From Mycolicibacterium canariasense (lineage in GTDB: Bacteria; Actinomycetota; Actinomycetes; Mycobacteriales; Mycobacteriaceae), in assembly GCF_002101555.1 (NCBI RefSeq), contig NZ_LQOL01000047.1:1-64000 (forward strand): 64,000 nucleotides of DNA. The letters run 5' to 3'. Within the stretch, counting starts at the first letter, position 1. Every line of letters starts with the position of its first letter. The notes under the pieces were generated by a model. The model saw only the letters and a program-made list of their open reading frames with translations, did not search any database and was not told where the DNA came from. Positions 10,532 to 22,659 of the stretch are shown piece by piece. The position numbers were made by a program, and so were the translations under genes.

Positions 10532-10957
10532 CTAGTCGTTCCGCGCCTTTGGTTCTGTGTGGGAACCGAGTCGGTCAAGCACCAACTCATGCGCAAGCTT
10601 CAGTGCTTGGACATCGTTGCGCAAAGTCTCGTTTTCGATCTCCAGGTCGTTCACCTTCGCCAGCGCATCCCCCAAAGACCGATCGAGGTCCGCGATGCTC
10701 TTCGAATGACCATCTTCTTCCACGGTCATCGCGTTGGGCGTTCTCGGAACCCCATCGGGCAGCACCGGCCCCTCGTCGAGTAGGCGCCTCAGATAAGCGT
10801 GCACCGATTCAGCGGTGAGTCGGATCGGATTCGATGTGCCCGGGACCTTCTGCAGATCGCCGTCGTCAACTCGACGATTCACCGTGGACAAGCTCTTCCG
10901 AGACAAGGCGACGACGTCACTCACCGTGTAGTCGCTCTGGGCCTGCATCGGACACAT
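10532..10957 (-). CDS. Helix-turn-helix protein with C-terminal coiled coil
   Basis: A 141-residue protein. The N-terminal part (YTVSDVVALSRKSLSTVNRRVDDGDLQ, then IRLTAESVHAYLRRLL) looks like the winged HTH of excisionase or MerR-like proteins. Residues about 90-130 (DLDRSLGDALAKVNDLEIEN and following) are a predicted coiled coil. It is probably an island DNA-binding protein, either a directionality factor or a repressor. The ATG at 10957 is used; another lies at 10948 and no clear ribosome site separates them. A palindromic operator candidate (10980-10992) sits 22 bases upstream. Confidence 0.65.
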   Translation of the reverse strand: MCPMQAQSDYTVSDVVALSRKSLSTVNRRVDDGDLQKVPGTSNPIRLTAESVHAYLRRLLDEGPVLPDGVPRTPNAMTVEEDGHSKSIADLDRSLGDALAKVNDLEIENETLRNDVQALKLAHELVLDRLGSHTEPKARND

Positions 10958-10979
10958 CCATTCAATTGACGATCAAATG

Positions 10980-10992
10980 GCGGTTAAACCGC
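10980..10992. promoter_or_regulatory. Operator candidate, GGTWAAACC palindrome copy 1
   Basis: GCGGTTAAACCGC has 5-base complementary arms around TAA. It lies in the divergent gap between the HTH gene and the ribbon-helix-helix gene. Two related sites occur at 11322 and 11344. Confidence 0.5.
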
Positions 10993-11062
10993 GCTCTGTC
11001 GACTAGTCTTCCAACTGGACCTCAAATGACAACCATGCGATTCTCCTCGGAAGGCGACGCAG

Positions 11063-11245
11063 ATGACTTCCAAACAGTCGGAGCAGAGTCGGACGTGGCG
11101 CTCCGAAAAGCGTCAACGGACCGCCCTGGTGGCGCTCCGCATGTTGCCGGCCGAGCGGGACGCCTTGCATGCAGCGGCGAAGCGCCGTGGCGTCAGCATC
11201 TCCGAATTGGTGCGCTCCACCGTTCTCGCCGAAATCACCCCATAA
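11063..11245 (+). CDS. Short ribbon-helix-helix-like DNA-binding protein
   Basis: Sixty residues. A basic, polar N-terminus is followed by VALRMLPAERDALHAAAKRR and GVSISELVRSTVLAEI, the strand-helix-helix pattern of Arc/MetJ-type and MobC-like proteins. Such proteins dimerise to bind operators or accompany conjugation relaxases. It is divergent from the HTH gene and shares its regulatory gap. No relaxase is present, so a regulator is more likely than a mobilisation protein. The ATG is preceded by a GGAAGGCGACGC stretch. Confidence 0.65.
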   Translation: MTSKQSEQSRTWRSEKRQRTALVALRMLPAERDALHAAAKRRGVSISELVRSTVLAEITP

Positions 11246-11321
11246 GAAGATCTTCTGAGCAGCGCCGCGCTGCACGTCGGGCGGCGCAACGCCCTAACCA
11301 GTCTTCGGTGCCGATCAAACC

Positions 11322-11334
11322 GTGGTAAAACCGC
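11322..11334. promoter_or_regulatory. Operator candidate, GGTWAAACC palindrome copy 2
   Basis: GTGGTAAAACCGC. It starts 22 bases before copy 3, about two helical turns, so two dimers could bind on one face. It lies upstream of the small gene at 11439. Confidence 0.45.
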
Positions 11335-11343
11335 GTGTCGCTC

Positions 11344-11356
11344 ATGGTAAAACCAT
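11344..11356. promoter_or_regulatory. Operator candidate, GGTWAAACC palindrome copy 3
   Basis: ATGGTAAAACCAT has perfect 5-base arms around a 3-base centre. It shares the GGTWAAACC core with the sites at 10980 and 11322. Confidence 0.45.
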
Positions 11357-11438
11357 CGCGGCCGTGCGACTGTAATCGCAAGCGGGAGATACAGACTGCT
11401 CTCGCGACCGTATGCCCATTCCAGGGAAGGTCTTTGCG

Positions 11439-11708
11439 ATGGTGTTTCTGCCCAGGTTCCTGAACGACCTCGCTGTGCTGGCAGCGGAATTACCACCAGT
11501 AATCCCGACAGTTGCACGCGGGATCGCACGACGACTGTCAATCGCACTCTCCTGTGAGATCGACGAACGGCGTCAACAGGCGTCTGAGTCAAACACCGGC
11601 ATCGTCCTCAACATCAATTTCTGCTCACCCGACGGAGCATTGGGGCGCGATCTGGCTGAGGACCGCTGCGGTCCTTGGTGGGGGCTCGAAGGCTACGACA
11701 CCGGATAA
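11439..11708 (+). CDS. Small hypothetical island protein
   Basis: Eighty-nine codons. The ATG at 11439 follows a strong AGGGAAGG ribosome site by 8 bases. The first half (MVFLPRFLNDLAVLAAELPP and on) is an amphipathic or hydrophobic stretch; the second half is polar with two Cys. No family is recognised. Two palindromic operator candidates lie 80-120 bases upstream, which supports a real promoter here. Coding status is uncertain because the gene is short and isolated. Confidence 0.4.
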   Translation: MVFLPRFLNDLAVLAAELPPVIPTVARGIARRLSIALSCEIDERRQQASESNTGIVLNINFCSPDGALGRDLAEDRCGPWWGLEGYDTG

Positions 11709-12093
11709 CAGAGCGTTACCCCCACCGTCGCGCGGCTTCCGGGGAAGCGGTGACTATAGGGCTAAGCGCGTAGCGAGTAGAACAATCCACAGCGTTGGGC
11801 GTCAGTACACCGCAATCTGTGAACAGGAGCGGATTGAGCTACCGGCGAGGACACGCCGGTGAGCGTCGGGTGAACGGAATACCCTATTGACCGGGGAGCA
11901 AGCCGCACCCCCAGGAACGCCGAGGCCCGGCCGGAGCGGACTCCAGCAGGGCTCGATCATGTCTGGCAGGACGACTCGATCCTATGTGACGCACTTTGGT
12001 GCGTCAGCGCTTCGGCCAACGCTGCGCCTGTGAAGCTCCGCGCCGCCAGGTGAGGTCCCGGTACTCCTGGCTTCCGCGACCGGAGCTTTATCA
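11709..12093. other. Island spacer, no convincing gene
   Basis: About 385 bases without a supported reading frame. It holds a 7-bp hairpin at 11841-11860 (ACCGGCG, 6-base loop, CGCCGGT), possibly a terminator, and a second hairpin at 11987-12006. The open frames that cross it have no ribosome site and no family resemblance. Confidence 0.5.
11987..12006. promoter_or_regulatory. Hairpin/palindrome upstream of the DUF3800 gene
   Basis: TGACGCAC, a 4-base TTTG loop, then GTGCGTCA: perfect 8-bp arms ending 87 bases before the DUF3800 start. It could be an operator or an attenuator stem; there is no U tract. Confidence 0.45.
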
Positions 12094-12759
12094 ATGCGCA
12101 AATACATGTTCTCGGACGAGAGCGGTGACCTGCAATGCAGGGCAGATCCCAACGTATCGAAGTACTTCGCCGTCGGCACGTTGACCATGACCGAGAGTCA
12201 GGTCGCGGACATGCGCGCTCGTCTGATCATCCTCCGCGACGAACTCGCATGGCGGTCTCAGGGTCTGGACACCACATTTCACGCCACCTGCGACTCACAA
12301 CTAATCCGCGACGAGGTGTTCAACGTCATTGCTGATCTTGACTTCCGTTTCGACGTGACGCTGCTCGAGAAGCGCAAGGCGCAGCCGAAGATCCGGCCCG
12401 ACGAGCCGACGTTCTTCCAGTACGCGTGGTTCTACCACCTCAAATACGCGGCGCCGCGGCGGTTCTCGGCCGGCGATGAGGTGTTGATCGTCGCTGCCGA
12501 GCTCGGCACGAAGAAGATGCGGGCTGCTTTCAGGGGTGCCATCGAGGACGTCATGAAGCAGTGCCTCGATTACCGGGTGAAACGCACCCTTGCGTTCTGG
12601 CGAGACGAGTCGGAATTGGGGCTGCAGGCGGTCGACTACCTGATCTGGGCGGTCACCAGGTTTTACGAGCGAAACGACCGTCGGTCGTATGACCTGATCA
12701 AGGACCGCATTCACTCTGAATATGACCTCTTCAAGATCGGCAGGCAGTACTACTACTGA
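12094..12759 (+). CDS. DUF3800 protein, RNase H-like fold
   Basis: A 221-residue protein with the DUF3800 opening MRKYMFSDESGD, holding the conserved Asp-Glu pair, and a later acidic site in ELGLQAVDYLIWAVTRF. The family has an RNase H-like fold and is common on prophages and islands, where it is suspected of nucleic-acid processing or defence; no member is well characterised. GGAG lies 8 bases before the ATG. It is the only full-length cargo-like gene on the island. It ends in a run of Tyr codons (QYYY). Confidence 0.85.
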   Translation: MRKYMFSDESGDLQCRADPNVSKYFAVGTLTMTESQVADMRARLIILRDELAWRSQGLDTTFHATCDSQLIRDEVFNVIADLDFRFDVTLLEKRKAQPKIRPDEPTFFQYAWFYHLKYAAPRRFSAGDEVLIVAAELGTKKMRAAFRGAIEDVMKQCLDYRVKRTLAFWRDESELGLQAVDYLIWAVTRFYERNDRRSYDLIKDRIHSEYDLFKIGRQYYY

Positions 12760-13100
12760 ACCTGCACCTCAGAGAGGGTAACGAACCCCCGACCAACTAG
12801 GCTCAGCCAAGCCCAGGGGCTCTTTCGTCGGTCGGGGTCGCTACTTCAGGAGAGTAGCGCGCTACACCGACAACCCGCGACACCGACATGCAATCGGCTC
12901 GGAGGCCGTCGGCTCTGGCGAGGTCGTAGTTCAGCGTGCAAAACAGGGACTCCGAAATCGATTCGGTTCTGCACAGACAGGCGGACGCTATGCGCTTCGG
13001 GGTCCGCCTCCGCCGCTCAGGGGTGCCTCCCCCAGGGGTCTCAGGTGGCCATCTGCGAGCCGCTTTTGGGTGTCGTGGTGGATTCTTTGGGTGTCGCATT
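12760..13100. other. Island spacer with no supported gene
   Basis: About 340 bases between the DUF3800 stop and the phage-like remnant. I see short GC-rich and C-run stretches but no frame with a ribosome site or family resemblance. It probably represents scrambled remains of the element. Confidence 0.45.
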
Positions 13101-13285
13101 TCATCCGCCGTACTTCGCGAGTTGGCCCTGTGACTGCTGGGCTTTGCGGATGTCGAACTCCTGCAGCATGCGGTCTGGGTTCATGCCGTTGAACGTTGCC
13201 GACCAGGAAGCTCGACACGACGTTCGCCGTTTGGTCGAGGACCTTGCCGCCTTCCTGGATAGCGCCGGCCACGATCTGACCAGTG
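13101..13285 (-). pseudogene. Phage-like protein C-terminus, frameshifted remnant
   Basis: On the minus strand one frame reads QIVAGAIQEGGKVLDQTANV and on to VGNV. Around 13190-13196 one extra base shifts the frame, after which NGMNPDRMLQEFDIRKAQQS continues to a stop at 13101. Joined together they look like the C-terminus of one phage protein. The upstream part is cut off where the integrase fragment begins. I cannot name the family. The one-base shift could also be a sequencing error, but the truncation stands. Confidence 0.45.
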
Positions 13286-13861
13286 CGCTTCGGTGAGGCC
13301 GCCGAGCTGAGATGGCGAGACGTTCTTCTCGACAAGAAGTCCATCTCGATATCGCGCTCGGTGACGCTGGTCGACGGCCAGTTCGTGGTAGGCACACCGA
13401 AGGGCGGGAGGGGCCGCACCGTTGCGCTGCCGGAGTTTGTGGCTGATCTGCTCGTCGCCGACGATCCGGACGCTCTGGTGTTCCCTGACAGCCGTGGCGG
13501 GTATATGCGGGGGACGAACGTCAGGCGCCGGTGGTGGTCGGAAGCCGTCGCGTCGGCCAAGTTGTTCCCCCGCGTCGAGCGGAACGCGGCCGGGGAGCCA
13601 GTCACGGTGTACGAGTTCAAGCTGCACGAGCTGCGACACACTGCGGCGTCGCTGGCGATCCAGGCCGGGGCGAGCATTAAGGCGCTGCAGAACATGCTCG
13701 GACACGAGTCTGCGGCCCTCACCCTGGACCGGTACGGGCACCTGTATCCATCCGATGTGGAGGCCGTCGGAGTCGCCATAAATGACATGCTCACGCGGGG
13801 GATTACTCGCAAATGTGGGCAAGATGTGGGCACAGACGAGAAAAGCGGCCCCGGCGAATAA
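13283..13861 (+). pseudogene. Tyrosine recombinase/integrase, N-terminally truncated
   Basis: The 192-codon frame has the whole catalytic domain of a phage-type tyrosine integrase: Arg in RFGEAAELRW, HELRHTAASLAI (His-x-x-Arg), LGHESAALTLDRYGHL (His and nucleophile Tyr). The N-terminal arm-binding and SAM-like core-binding domains, normally about 180 residues, are absent. A TGA lies directly upstream in frame and the sequence changes to an unrelated phage-like fragment. It should not support integration alone. It ends 32 bases before attR. Confidence 0.85.
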
Positions 13862-13892
13862 CACCGGAACCGCTTCTGAACTGCGTGTTCTA

Positions 13893-13941
13893 CTTGTGGA
13901 GCCTAGGAGATTCGAACTCCTGACATCTGCCTTGCAAAGGC
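13893..13941 (-). repeat. attR: 49-bp direct repeat inside tRNA-Ala
   Basis: Identical to 10372-10420. It spans the anticodon arm to the 3' end of the intact tRNA gene plus four bases beyond it. Integration kept the tRNA whole on this side. Confidence 0.92.
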
Positions 13942-13969
13942 AGCGCTCTACCAACTGAGCTAAGGCCCC
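13897..13969 (-). tRNA. alaT: tRNA-Ala (TGC anticodon)
   Basis: Seventy-three bases that fold as a full cloverleaf on the minus strand. The acceptor begins GGGGCCT and ends AGGCTCC plus the discriminator A. The D arm contains AGCTCAGTTGGTAGAGC, the anticodon loop TTTGCAA and the T arm GTTCGAATC. CCA is not encoded. It serves as the integration site of the island; its 3' half was supplied by the incoming element. Confidence 0.97.
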
Positions 13970-14077
13970 TTAGGGGTTCGCGGGGTTCTCGGCGGTGTGC
14001 CACACTTCGGCACCGTGTCGCGATCGCCACACGACGGCTGCGGCCACAACTGCCGCGAGCACTACCACCAGCCTCAT
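13970..14077 (-). CDS. 35-residue membrane peptide in the tRNA-Ile/tRNA-Ala spacer (DLW-39-like)
   Basis: The gene reads MRLVVVLAAVVAAAVVWRSR and then HGAEVWHTAENPANP. A GAAGGG ribosome site lies 8 bases before the ATG. One hydrophobic helix is followed by a basic turn and a short polar tail with VW where DLW-39 family peptides carry a D-L-W motif. Actinobacterial DLW-39 peptides are about this size and lie near the tRNA-Ile/tRNA-Ala genes downstream of gyrA, as here. The stop codon abuts the tRNA-Ala 5' end. Function unknown. Confidence 0.7.
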   Translation of the reverse strand: MRLVVVLAAVVAAAVVWRSRHGAEVWHTAENPANP

Positions 14078-14092
14078 GGTGTAACCCTTCCG

Positions 14093-14166
14093 TGGGCCTA
14101 GGAGGACTCGAACCTCCGACCTCTTCGTTATCAGCGAAGCGCTCTAACCGCCTGAGCTATAGGCCC
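14093..14166 (-). tRNA. ileT: tRNA-Ile (GAT anticodon)
   Basis: Seventy-four bases on the minus strand that fold as a cloverleaf: acceptor GGGCCTA with TAGGCCC plus A, anticodon stem CTTCG/CGAAG around CTGATAA, T loop TTCGAGT. It lies downstream of the DUF3566 gene and upstream of the small peptide gene and tRNA-Ala, the usual mycobacterial order after gyrA. Confidence 0.97.
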
Positions 14167-14251
14167 GTGTGACCACTCGATTTCTCTGACCGGCCGAGCG
14201 ACGAGATTACCGTAATGGGTCCCGTCTTCCCAAACCGCGGGGTTCTAGTCG

Positions 14252-14297
14252 CGCCGGCGGGCCGGCAGTCAGTCACGCCGGCGGGCCGGCAATCAAT
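14252..14297. repeat. Two tandem 22-base GC-palindrome units
   Basis: Units at 14252-14273 and 14276-14297 match at 20 of 22 bases. Each has two GCCGGC palindromes separated by two bases. The second unit covers the DUF3566 stop codon. The pair may form stacked stem-loops that end the gyrB-gyrA-DUF3566 transcript before the tRNAs. Confidence 0.5.
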
Positions 14298-15156
14298 CTC
14301 TGTCGGCCAGTGTCACCTCGACCCCACCCACCAGATCGGTGGTGAGGTTGTAGATGAACGCACCGGCGGTCGCCATCGCGGTCAGCAGCACGATGTTCAC
14401 CAGGCCGATCAACGCGGCGCCACCGAAAATCGTTCCGCTGGAGACCAATTCGCCGCCGGTACCGCTGTTGCTGGTCAGCAGATCGCCCACGTTGCTGTTC
14501 AGCTTGCTCCACACGCCCATCCCGCCGAGCACCAGGTAGAGGAACGCCACCGCGATCATCCACACGAAGAACAGCGCGGCCGAGAGCACCAGCGACACCT
14601 TCAGCGTGCTCCACGGATCGATGCGCCGGATCTGCATACTGGCCCGCACCGGCCCCTGCTTACGGTTGGCCACCTGCACCCGGCCGGGCGGGGGAGCGGG
14701 CCGGGATTCGGCCGCCGCGGGCCGCGCCGGTCGCGGCGGCGGCCCGGACAGATCCGGCAGCTCACTGGCGTAGTTCTCCGGCCGTGCGGCCTCCGGCCGC
14801 TCGGTGCGGGTGGGCAACACCTCGGTTTCGCGCGGCTGGTTCTGCGGGGGATTGGCAGGCGTCTCCCGGGCCGGTGCGTTACCCCCGGAGATGAACCGGT
14901 TGAGCCGAGCGTCCACCCCCTGGGGGTGCGCCGGCCGGTTCCCGCCCTCGGCGGGGCGAGGAGCGTTGGCGCCCTCCGCCGGCCTGCCGGCCGCGGTCCC
15001 ATCCGCCGGCCTGCCGGCGGAAGCCCGAGCCGCCGGCCCGCGCTGCCACGGCGGCACTTCACCCTCGGGTACCGCACCCGGCGTCCCGGCCGCGCCGTTG
15101 GCGCTACCGGGGCCCTCGCTTGCCCGCGAGTGGCCGGGTTCCTTCGGTGACGTCAC
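14293..15156 (-). CDS. DUF3566 membrane protein (Rv0007 type)
   Basis: A 287-residue protein. The first 170 residues are a low-complexity Pro/Ala/Arg-rich cytoplasmic region. Then comes the DUF3566 core, starting [20 protein letters not shown], with two transmembrane helices (about 185-210 and 240-265) and a C-terminal [18 protein letters not shown]. The gene follows gyrA in actinobacteria. The function is unknown; the long disordered N-terminus suggests a scaffold or partner-binding role, which is inference. Confidence 0.85.
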   Translation of the reverse strand: MTSPKEPGHSRASEGPGSANGAAGTPGAVPEGEVPPWQRGPAARASAGRPADGTAAGRPAEGANAPRPAEGGNRPAHPQGVDARLNRFISGGNAPARETPANPPQNQPRETEVLPTRTERPEAARPENYASELPDLSGPPPRPARPAAAESRPAPPPGRVQVANRKQGPVRASMQIRRIDPWSTLKVSLVLSAALFFVWMIAVAFLYLVLGGMGVWSKLNSNVGDLLTSNSGTGGELVSSGTIFGGAALIGLVNIVLLTAMATAGAFIYNLTTDLVGGVEVTLADRD

Positions 15157-15231
15157 CTGAGGTGCTCCTTAGCTCAGGCCCCGGAGGGCTGGGTGCTGGC
15201 GGTACTGCCGCAGTGGCATCCGGCAGTCACG

Positions 15232-17766
<2,535 letters not shown>

Positions 17767-17791
17767 GAAATTTCCTCAGTGGGTCAGACGA

Positions 17792-19921
<2,130 letters not shown>

Positions 19922-20023
19922 CTAAACGCGGCGCCTGTGGAATTTCTCGATCCGGGGTGCGTCCTGACGCCTGAGAAAGTCCTTCGCGGGGTTCTGGCGG
20001 CTTACAGCGACTCACTCCGCCGG

Positions 20024-20563
20024 CTATCCGTAGGTGTCCCTCGGGCCCCGGCCGGAGACGTGATAGCGCCCCTTCTTCCACGACGGTGCCTGCGGTCCGA
20101 GGATCTTCACCGAGGTCACCACACCGTCACCGACGGCGGCGGCGATCTTGGCCAGGATCTGGGCCTGCATCATCCGCAGCTGAGTGGCCCACGCGGTCGA
20201 TTCGGCGGCGACGGTCAGCACACCGTCGCGCAGCCCCGTCGGCACCGCGTGGTCGGCGATATCGGCGCCGACCACCACCTTCCACTGACCCAGCACCGAG
20301 CCCTCGGCCACCTGTTTGGACCAACCGCGTGATCGCGCCAAGTCCCGGGTGGCCGACCCGAACGCCTGCGGATCACGCACATCGGGTCCGGGTCCGGACC
20401 AGCTGCGGCGCTTGCCGGCCTGGCCGGTCCGCCGGGCCGGCGACGTCCGGCCGCGGCCCACGTCCTTACCCTGGCTGCGCGCCGCGCCGCGAGCCTCCTC
20501 GAGCACCCGGCGCACCATGTCGCGCGGATCCTCGGGTGACGCATCTTCTGCCGGGTCGCTCAC
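20024..20563 (-). CDS. dciA: DciA-family helicase-loading protein (Rv0004 type)
   Basis: A 179-residue protein. A basic, disordered N-terminus (about 1-60) precedes the DciA/DUF721 domain ([37 protein letters not shown]). DciA proteins load the replicative helicase DnaB in bacteria that lack DnaC or DnaI. The GTG at 20563 overlaps the recF stop in a GTGA arrangement, which fixes the start and implies coupling. Its place beside dnaA, dnaN and recF fits a replication job. Confidence 0.92.
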   Translation of the reverse strand: MSDPAEDASPEDPRDMVRRVLEEARGAARSQGKDVGRGRTSPARRTGQAGKRRSWSGPGPDVRDPQAFGSATRDLARSRGWSKQVAEGSVLGQWKVVVGADIADHAVPTGLRDGVLTVAAESTAWATQLRMMQAQILAKIAAAVGDGVVTSVKILGPQAPSWKKGRYHVSGRGPRDTYG

Positions 20564-21720
20564 GCCAGCACCTCCGATATCCGTCCCGTGTCATCGTCGC
20601 GCATCCCCACCAGTATCCGCCGCGCATCCCAATTCCCGGGCAAGTCGTCGGGTACCGCCGCGGTCACCAACACCTGTTCGGCCGACGCCGCGACCTTGGC
20701 CAACGCGTGGCGCCGCGCACTGTCCAGCTCGGCGAACACGTCGTCGAGCAGCAGCACCGGATCGGTACCGTCGATCCGCAGCAATTCGTAGGCGGCCAAC
20801 CGCAGGCCCAATGCCATCGACCACGATTCGCCGTGGCTGGCGAAACCTTTGGCCGGTTGATCACCGAGGCGCAGCTCGAGGTCGTCACGGTGCGGCCCCA
20901 CCAGGCAGACGCCGCGCTCCAATTCGGCGGACCGGCGCCGGCCCAGCTCCTCGAGCAGCGCGGCTTCGTATACGGCCGTATCGACGGTGCCCGCCGCCGC
21001 CGCGGCCTCCACCGCCTCGGTGCCGCTGCGGTACCGGACGGATGCCGGTCGCGACGCGGGTGCCAACAACTGGTAGGCCTTCTCCACCTCCGGGCCCAAC
21101 TCGTTGACCAGCTCCACACGGGCCGAAAGGAGTTGTGCCCCATGGGAAGCCAAATGCCCATCCCAAACCTCGAGGGTGTCCAACACGCCGGACTCCCCGC
21201 GGTAGCGGGCCGGTCCGGCCGTCTTCAACAGGGCGGTCCGCTGCCGGACCACCTTGTCGTAGTCGGCGCGCACGCCGCCGATCCGGGGACGTCGAGTGGT
21301 GGCCACCTCGTCCAGGTAGCGGCGCCGCTCGCCCGGGTCGCCGCGTACCAGCGCCAGGTCCTCGGGGGCGAACAACACCGCGCGCAGCACGCCGAGCACC
21401 TCCCGCGGGCTGCGCACCGGCGAGCGGTTCAGCCGGGCCTTGTTGGCCCGGCCGGTCGTGATCTCCAGGTCGACCGCGAGTTCACGCCCATCGTTGGCGA
21501 CGATCGCCGAGAGCACCGCCCGGTCCGCGCCGGCCCTGATCAGCGGGGCGTCGGTAGCCACCCGGTGTGACCCGAGGGTGGCCAGATACCACAGCGCCTC
21601 AACGAGATTCGTCTTACCGTAGCCATTCGGTGCGACGAACACCGTCTGGCCGGGACCCAGCTCGAGATCGGCCCGCGGCCACGAACGGAAATCCGTCAGC
21701 ACCAAATGACGTACGTACAA
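20560..21720 (-). CDS. recF: DNA replication/repair protein RecF
   Basis: A 386-residue ABC/SMC-type ATPase. It has the Walker A loop APNGYGKTN (about 30-38), the family segment RNSPV-like [16 protein letters not shown], and Walker B as [13 protein letters not shown] with the D loop. It binds gapped DNA with RecO and RecR and helps load RecA at stalled forks. The start [14 protein letters not shown] is standard. It follows gnd by 15 bases in the minus-strand replication cluster. Confidence 0.97.
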   Translation of the reverse strand: MYVRHLVLTDFRSWPRADLELGPGQTVFVAPNGYGKTNLVEALWYLATLGSHRVATDAPLIRAGADRAVLSAIVANDGRELAVDLEITTGRANKARLNRSPVRSPREVLGVLRAVLFAPEDLALVRGDPGERRRYLDEVATTRRPRIGGVRADYDKVVRQRTALLKTAGPARYRGESGVLDTLEVWDGHLASHGAQLLSARVELVNELGPEVEKAYQLLAPASRPASVRYRSGTEAVEAAAAAGTVDTAVYEAALLEELGRRRSAELERGVCLVGPHRDDLELRLGDQPAKGFASHGESWSMALGLRLAAYELLRIDGTDPVLLLDDVFAELDSARRHALAKVAASAEQVLVTAAVPDDLPGNWDARRILVGMRDDDTGRISEVLA

Positions 21721-21735
21721 ATCGTCTTCCCGGCG

Positions 21736-22629
21736 TCAGCCCGACTCGTGAACCCGTTGCACCGCATGCCCGCCGAACTGGTTGCGTAGCGCCGAAACGG
21801 CCTTCATGGTCGGTGAATCTTCTTGGCGGGAAAGGAATCTGGCGAACAACGAGGCGGCGATACCGGGCACCGGTACCCGCAGCCGGATGGCTTCCTCGAC
21901 GGTCCAGCGCCCTTCTCCCGAATCGTCGGTGTAACCGGTGATATTGGCCAGGCCGGGATCTTCCTTGAGCGCCTTGGCAAGCAGCTCCTGCAGCCACGAT
22001 CGCACCACGGTGCCGTTGGACCACGCTTGGTACACCGCCGCCGGGTCCTTCACCAACGGCTCGGCCGCCAGCAGTTCGTACCCTTCGGCATAGGCGGTCA
22101 TCAACGCGTATTCCACGCCGTTGTGCACCATCTTGGTGAAATGACCGGCGCCCACGGGGCCGGCGTGCACGAATCCGTCGGCGACCTCGCCCGGCGGCCG
22201 CAGCGTGTCGAAGATGGGCATCGCCCGCGCGACATCCTCGTCACTGCCGCCGACCATCAGGCCGTACCCTTCGGTCAACCCCCAGATACCACCGGACACA
22301 CCCGCATCGATGAAGGCTATTCCCTTGTCGCCCAACAGCTTTGCGTGTGGGGCATCCTCGGTGTAGCGCGAGTTTCCGCCGTCGATCACCAGGTCGCCGG
22401 GCTCGAGGTGTTCGGCGAGTTCCACGATGGTCTGGTGGGTGATGTCACCGGAGGGCACCATGACCCAGACGATCCGGGGCGCGGTGAGGGCATCGGCCAG
22501 CCCAGCCAGGCTGGGCACGTCGGTGACCTCCGGGCGGGGGTCGTACCCGATCACCTCGTGGCCGCCGCTTCGCAGCCGCTCCCGCATGTTGAAACCCATT
22601 TTTCCCAGGCCGACCAACCCGAGCTGCAT
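21736..22629 (-). CDS. gnd: 6-phosphogluconate dehydrogenase, short form (decarboxylating)
   Basis: A 297-residue protein. The Rossmann start MQLGLVGLGKMGFNM and the motifs VIDGGNSRYTED, DAGVSGGIWG and KMVHNGVEYALM (catalytic Lys and Asn) mark the short family that is about 300 residues long, rather than the 470-residue form. It oxidises 6-phosphogluconate to ribulose 5-phosphate. The short class is often NAD-preferring. Its place between dnaN and recF is seen in rapid-growing mycobacteria and not in M. tuberculosis. Confidence 0.93.
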   Translation of the reverse strand: MQLGLVGLGKMGFNMRERLRSGGHEVIGYDPRPEVTDVPSLAGLADALTAPRIVWVMVPSGDITHQTIVELAEHLEPGDLVIDGGNSRYTEDAPHAKLLGDKGIAFIDAGVSGGIWGLTEGYGLMVGGSDEDVARAMPIFDTLRPPGEVADGFVHAGPVGAGHFTKMVHNGVEYALMTAYAEGYELLAAEPLVKDPAAVYQAWSNGTVVRSWLQELLAKALKEDPGLANITGYTDDSGEGRWTVEEAIRLRVPVPGIAASLFARFLSRQEDSPTMKAVSALRNQFGGHAVQRVHESG

Positions 22630-22659
22630 ATGCGTCCCCTTTACGCGAGGTAGGACCGG

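Larger units (their letters stand above)
10372..13941. mobile_element. Decayed integrated island in the 3' end of tRNA-Ala
   Basis: A 49-bp perfect direct repeat bounds about 3.5 kb. The copy at 13893-13941 belongs to the intact tRNA-Ala; the copy at 10372-10420 is the displaced 3' half of the same tRNA. A truncated tyrosine integrase reads toward the intact tRNA, the usual arrangement for tRNA-targeted elements. Gene density is low, base composition is more AT-rich than the flanks, and phage-like fragments remain. I infer an old prophage or island remnant that can no longer excise by itself. Confidence 0.88.

Noticed and set aside
11512..11862. A 116-codon open frame on the island
   Set aside because: It overlaps the better-supported gene at 11439, has no ribosome site and has a Ser/Arg/Thr-rich composition typical of random frames.
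12803..13099. A minus-strand 98-codon frame on the island
   Set aside because: Composition is Arg/Pro-rich and low-complexity, with no ribosome site and no recognisable family.
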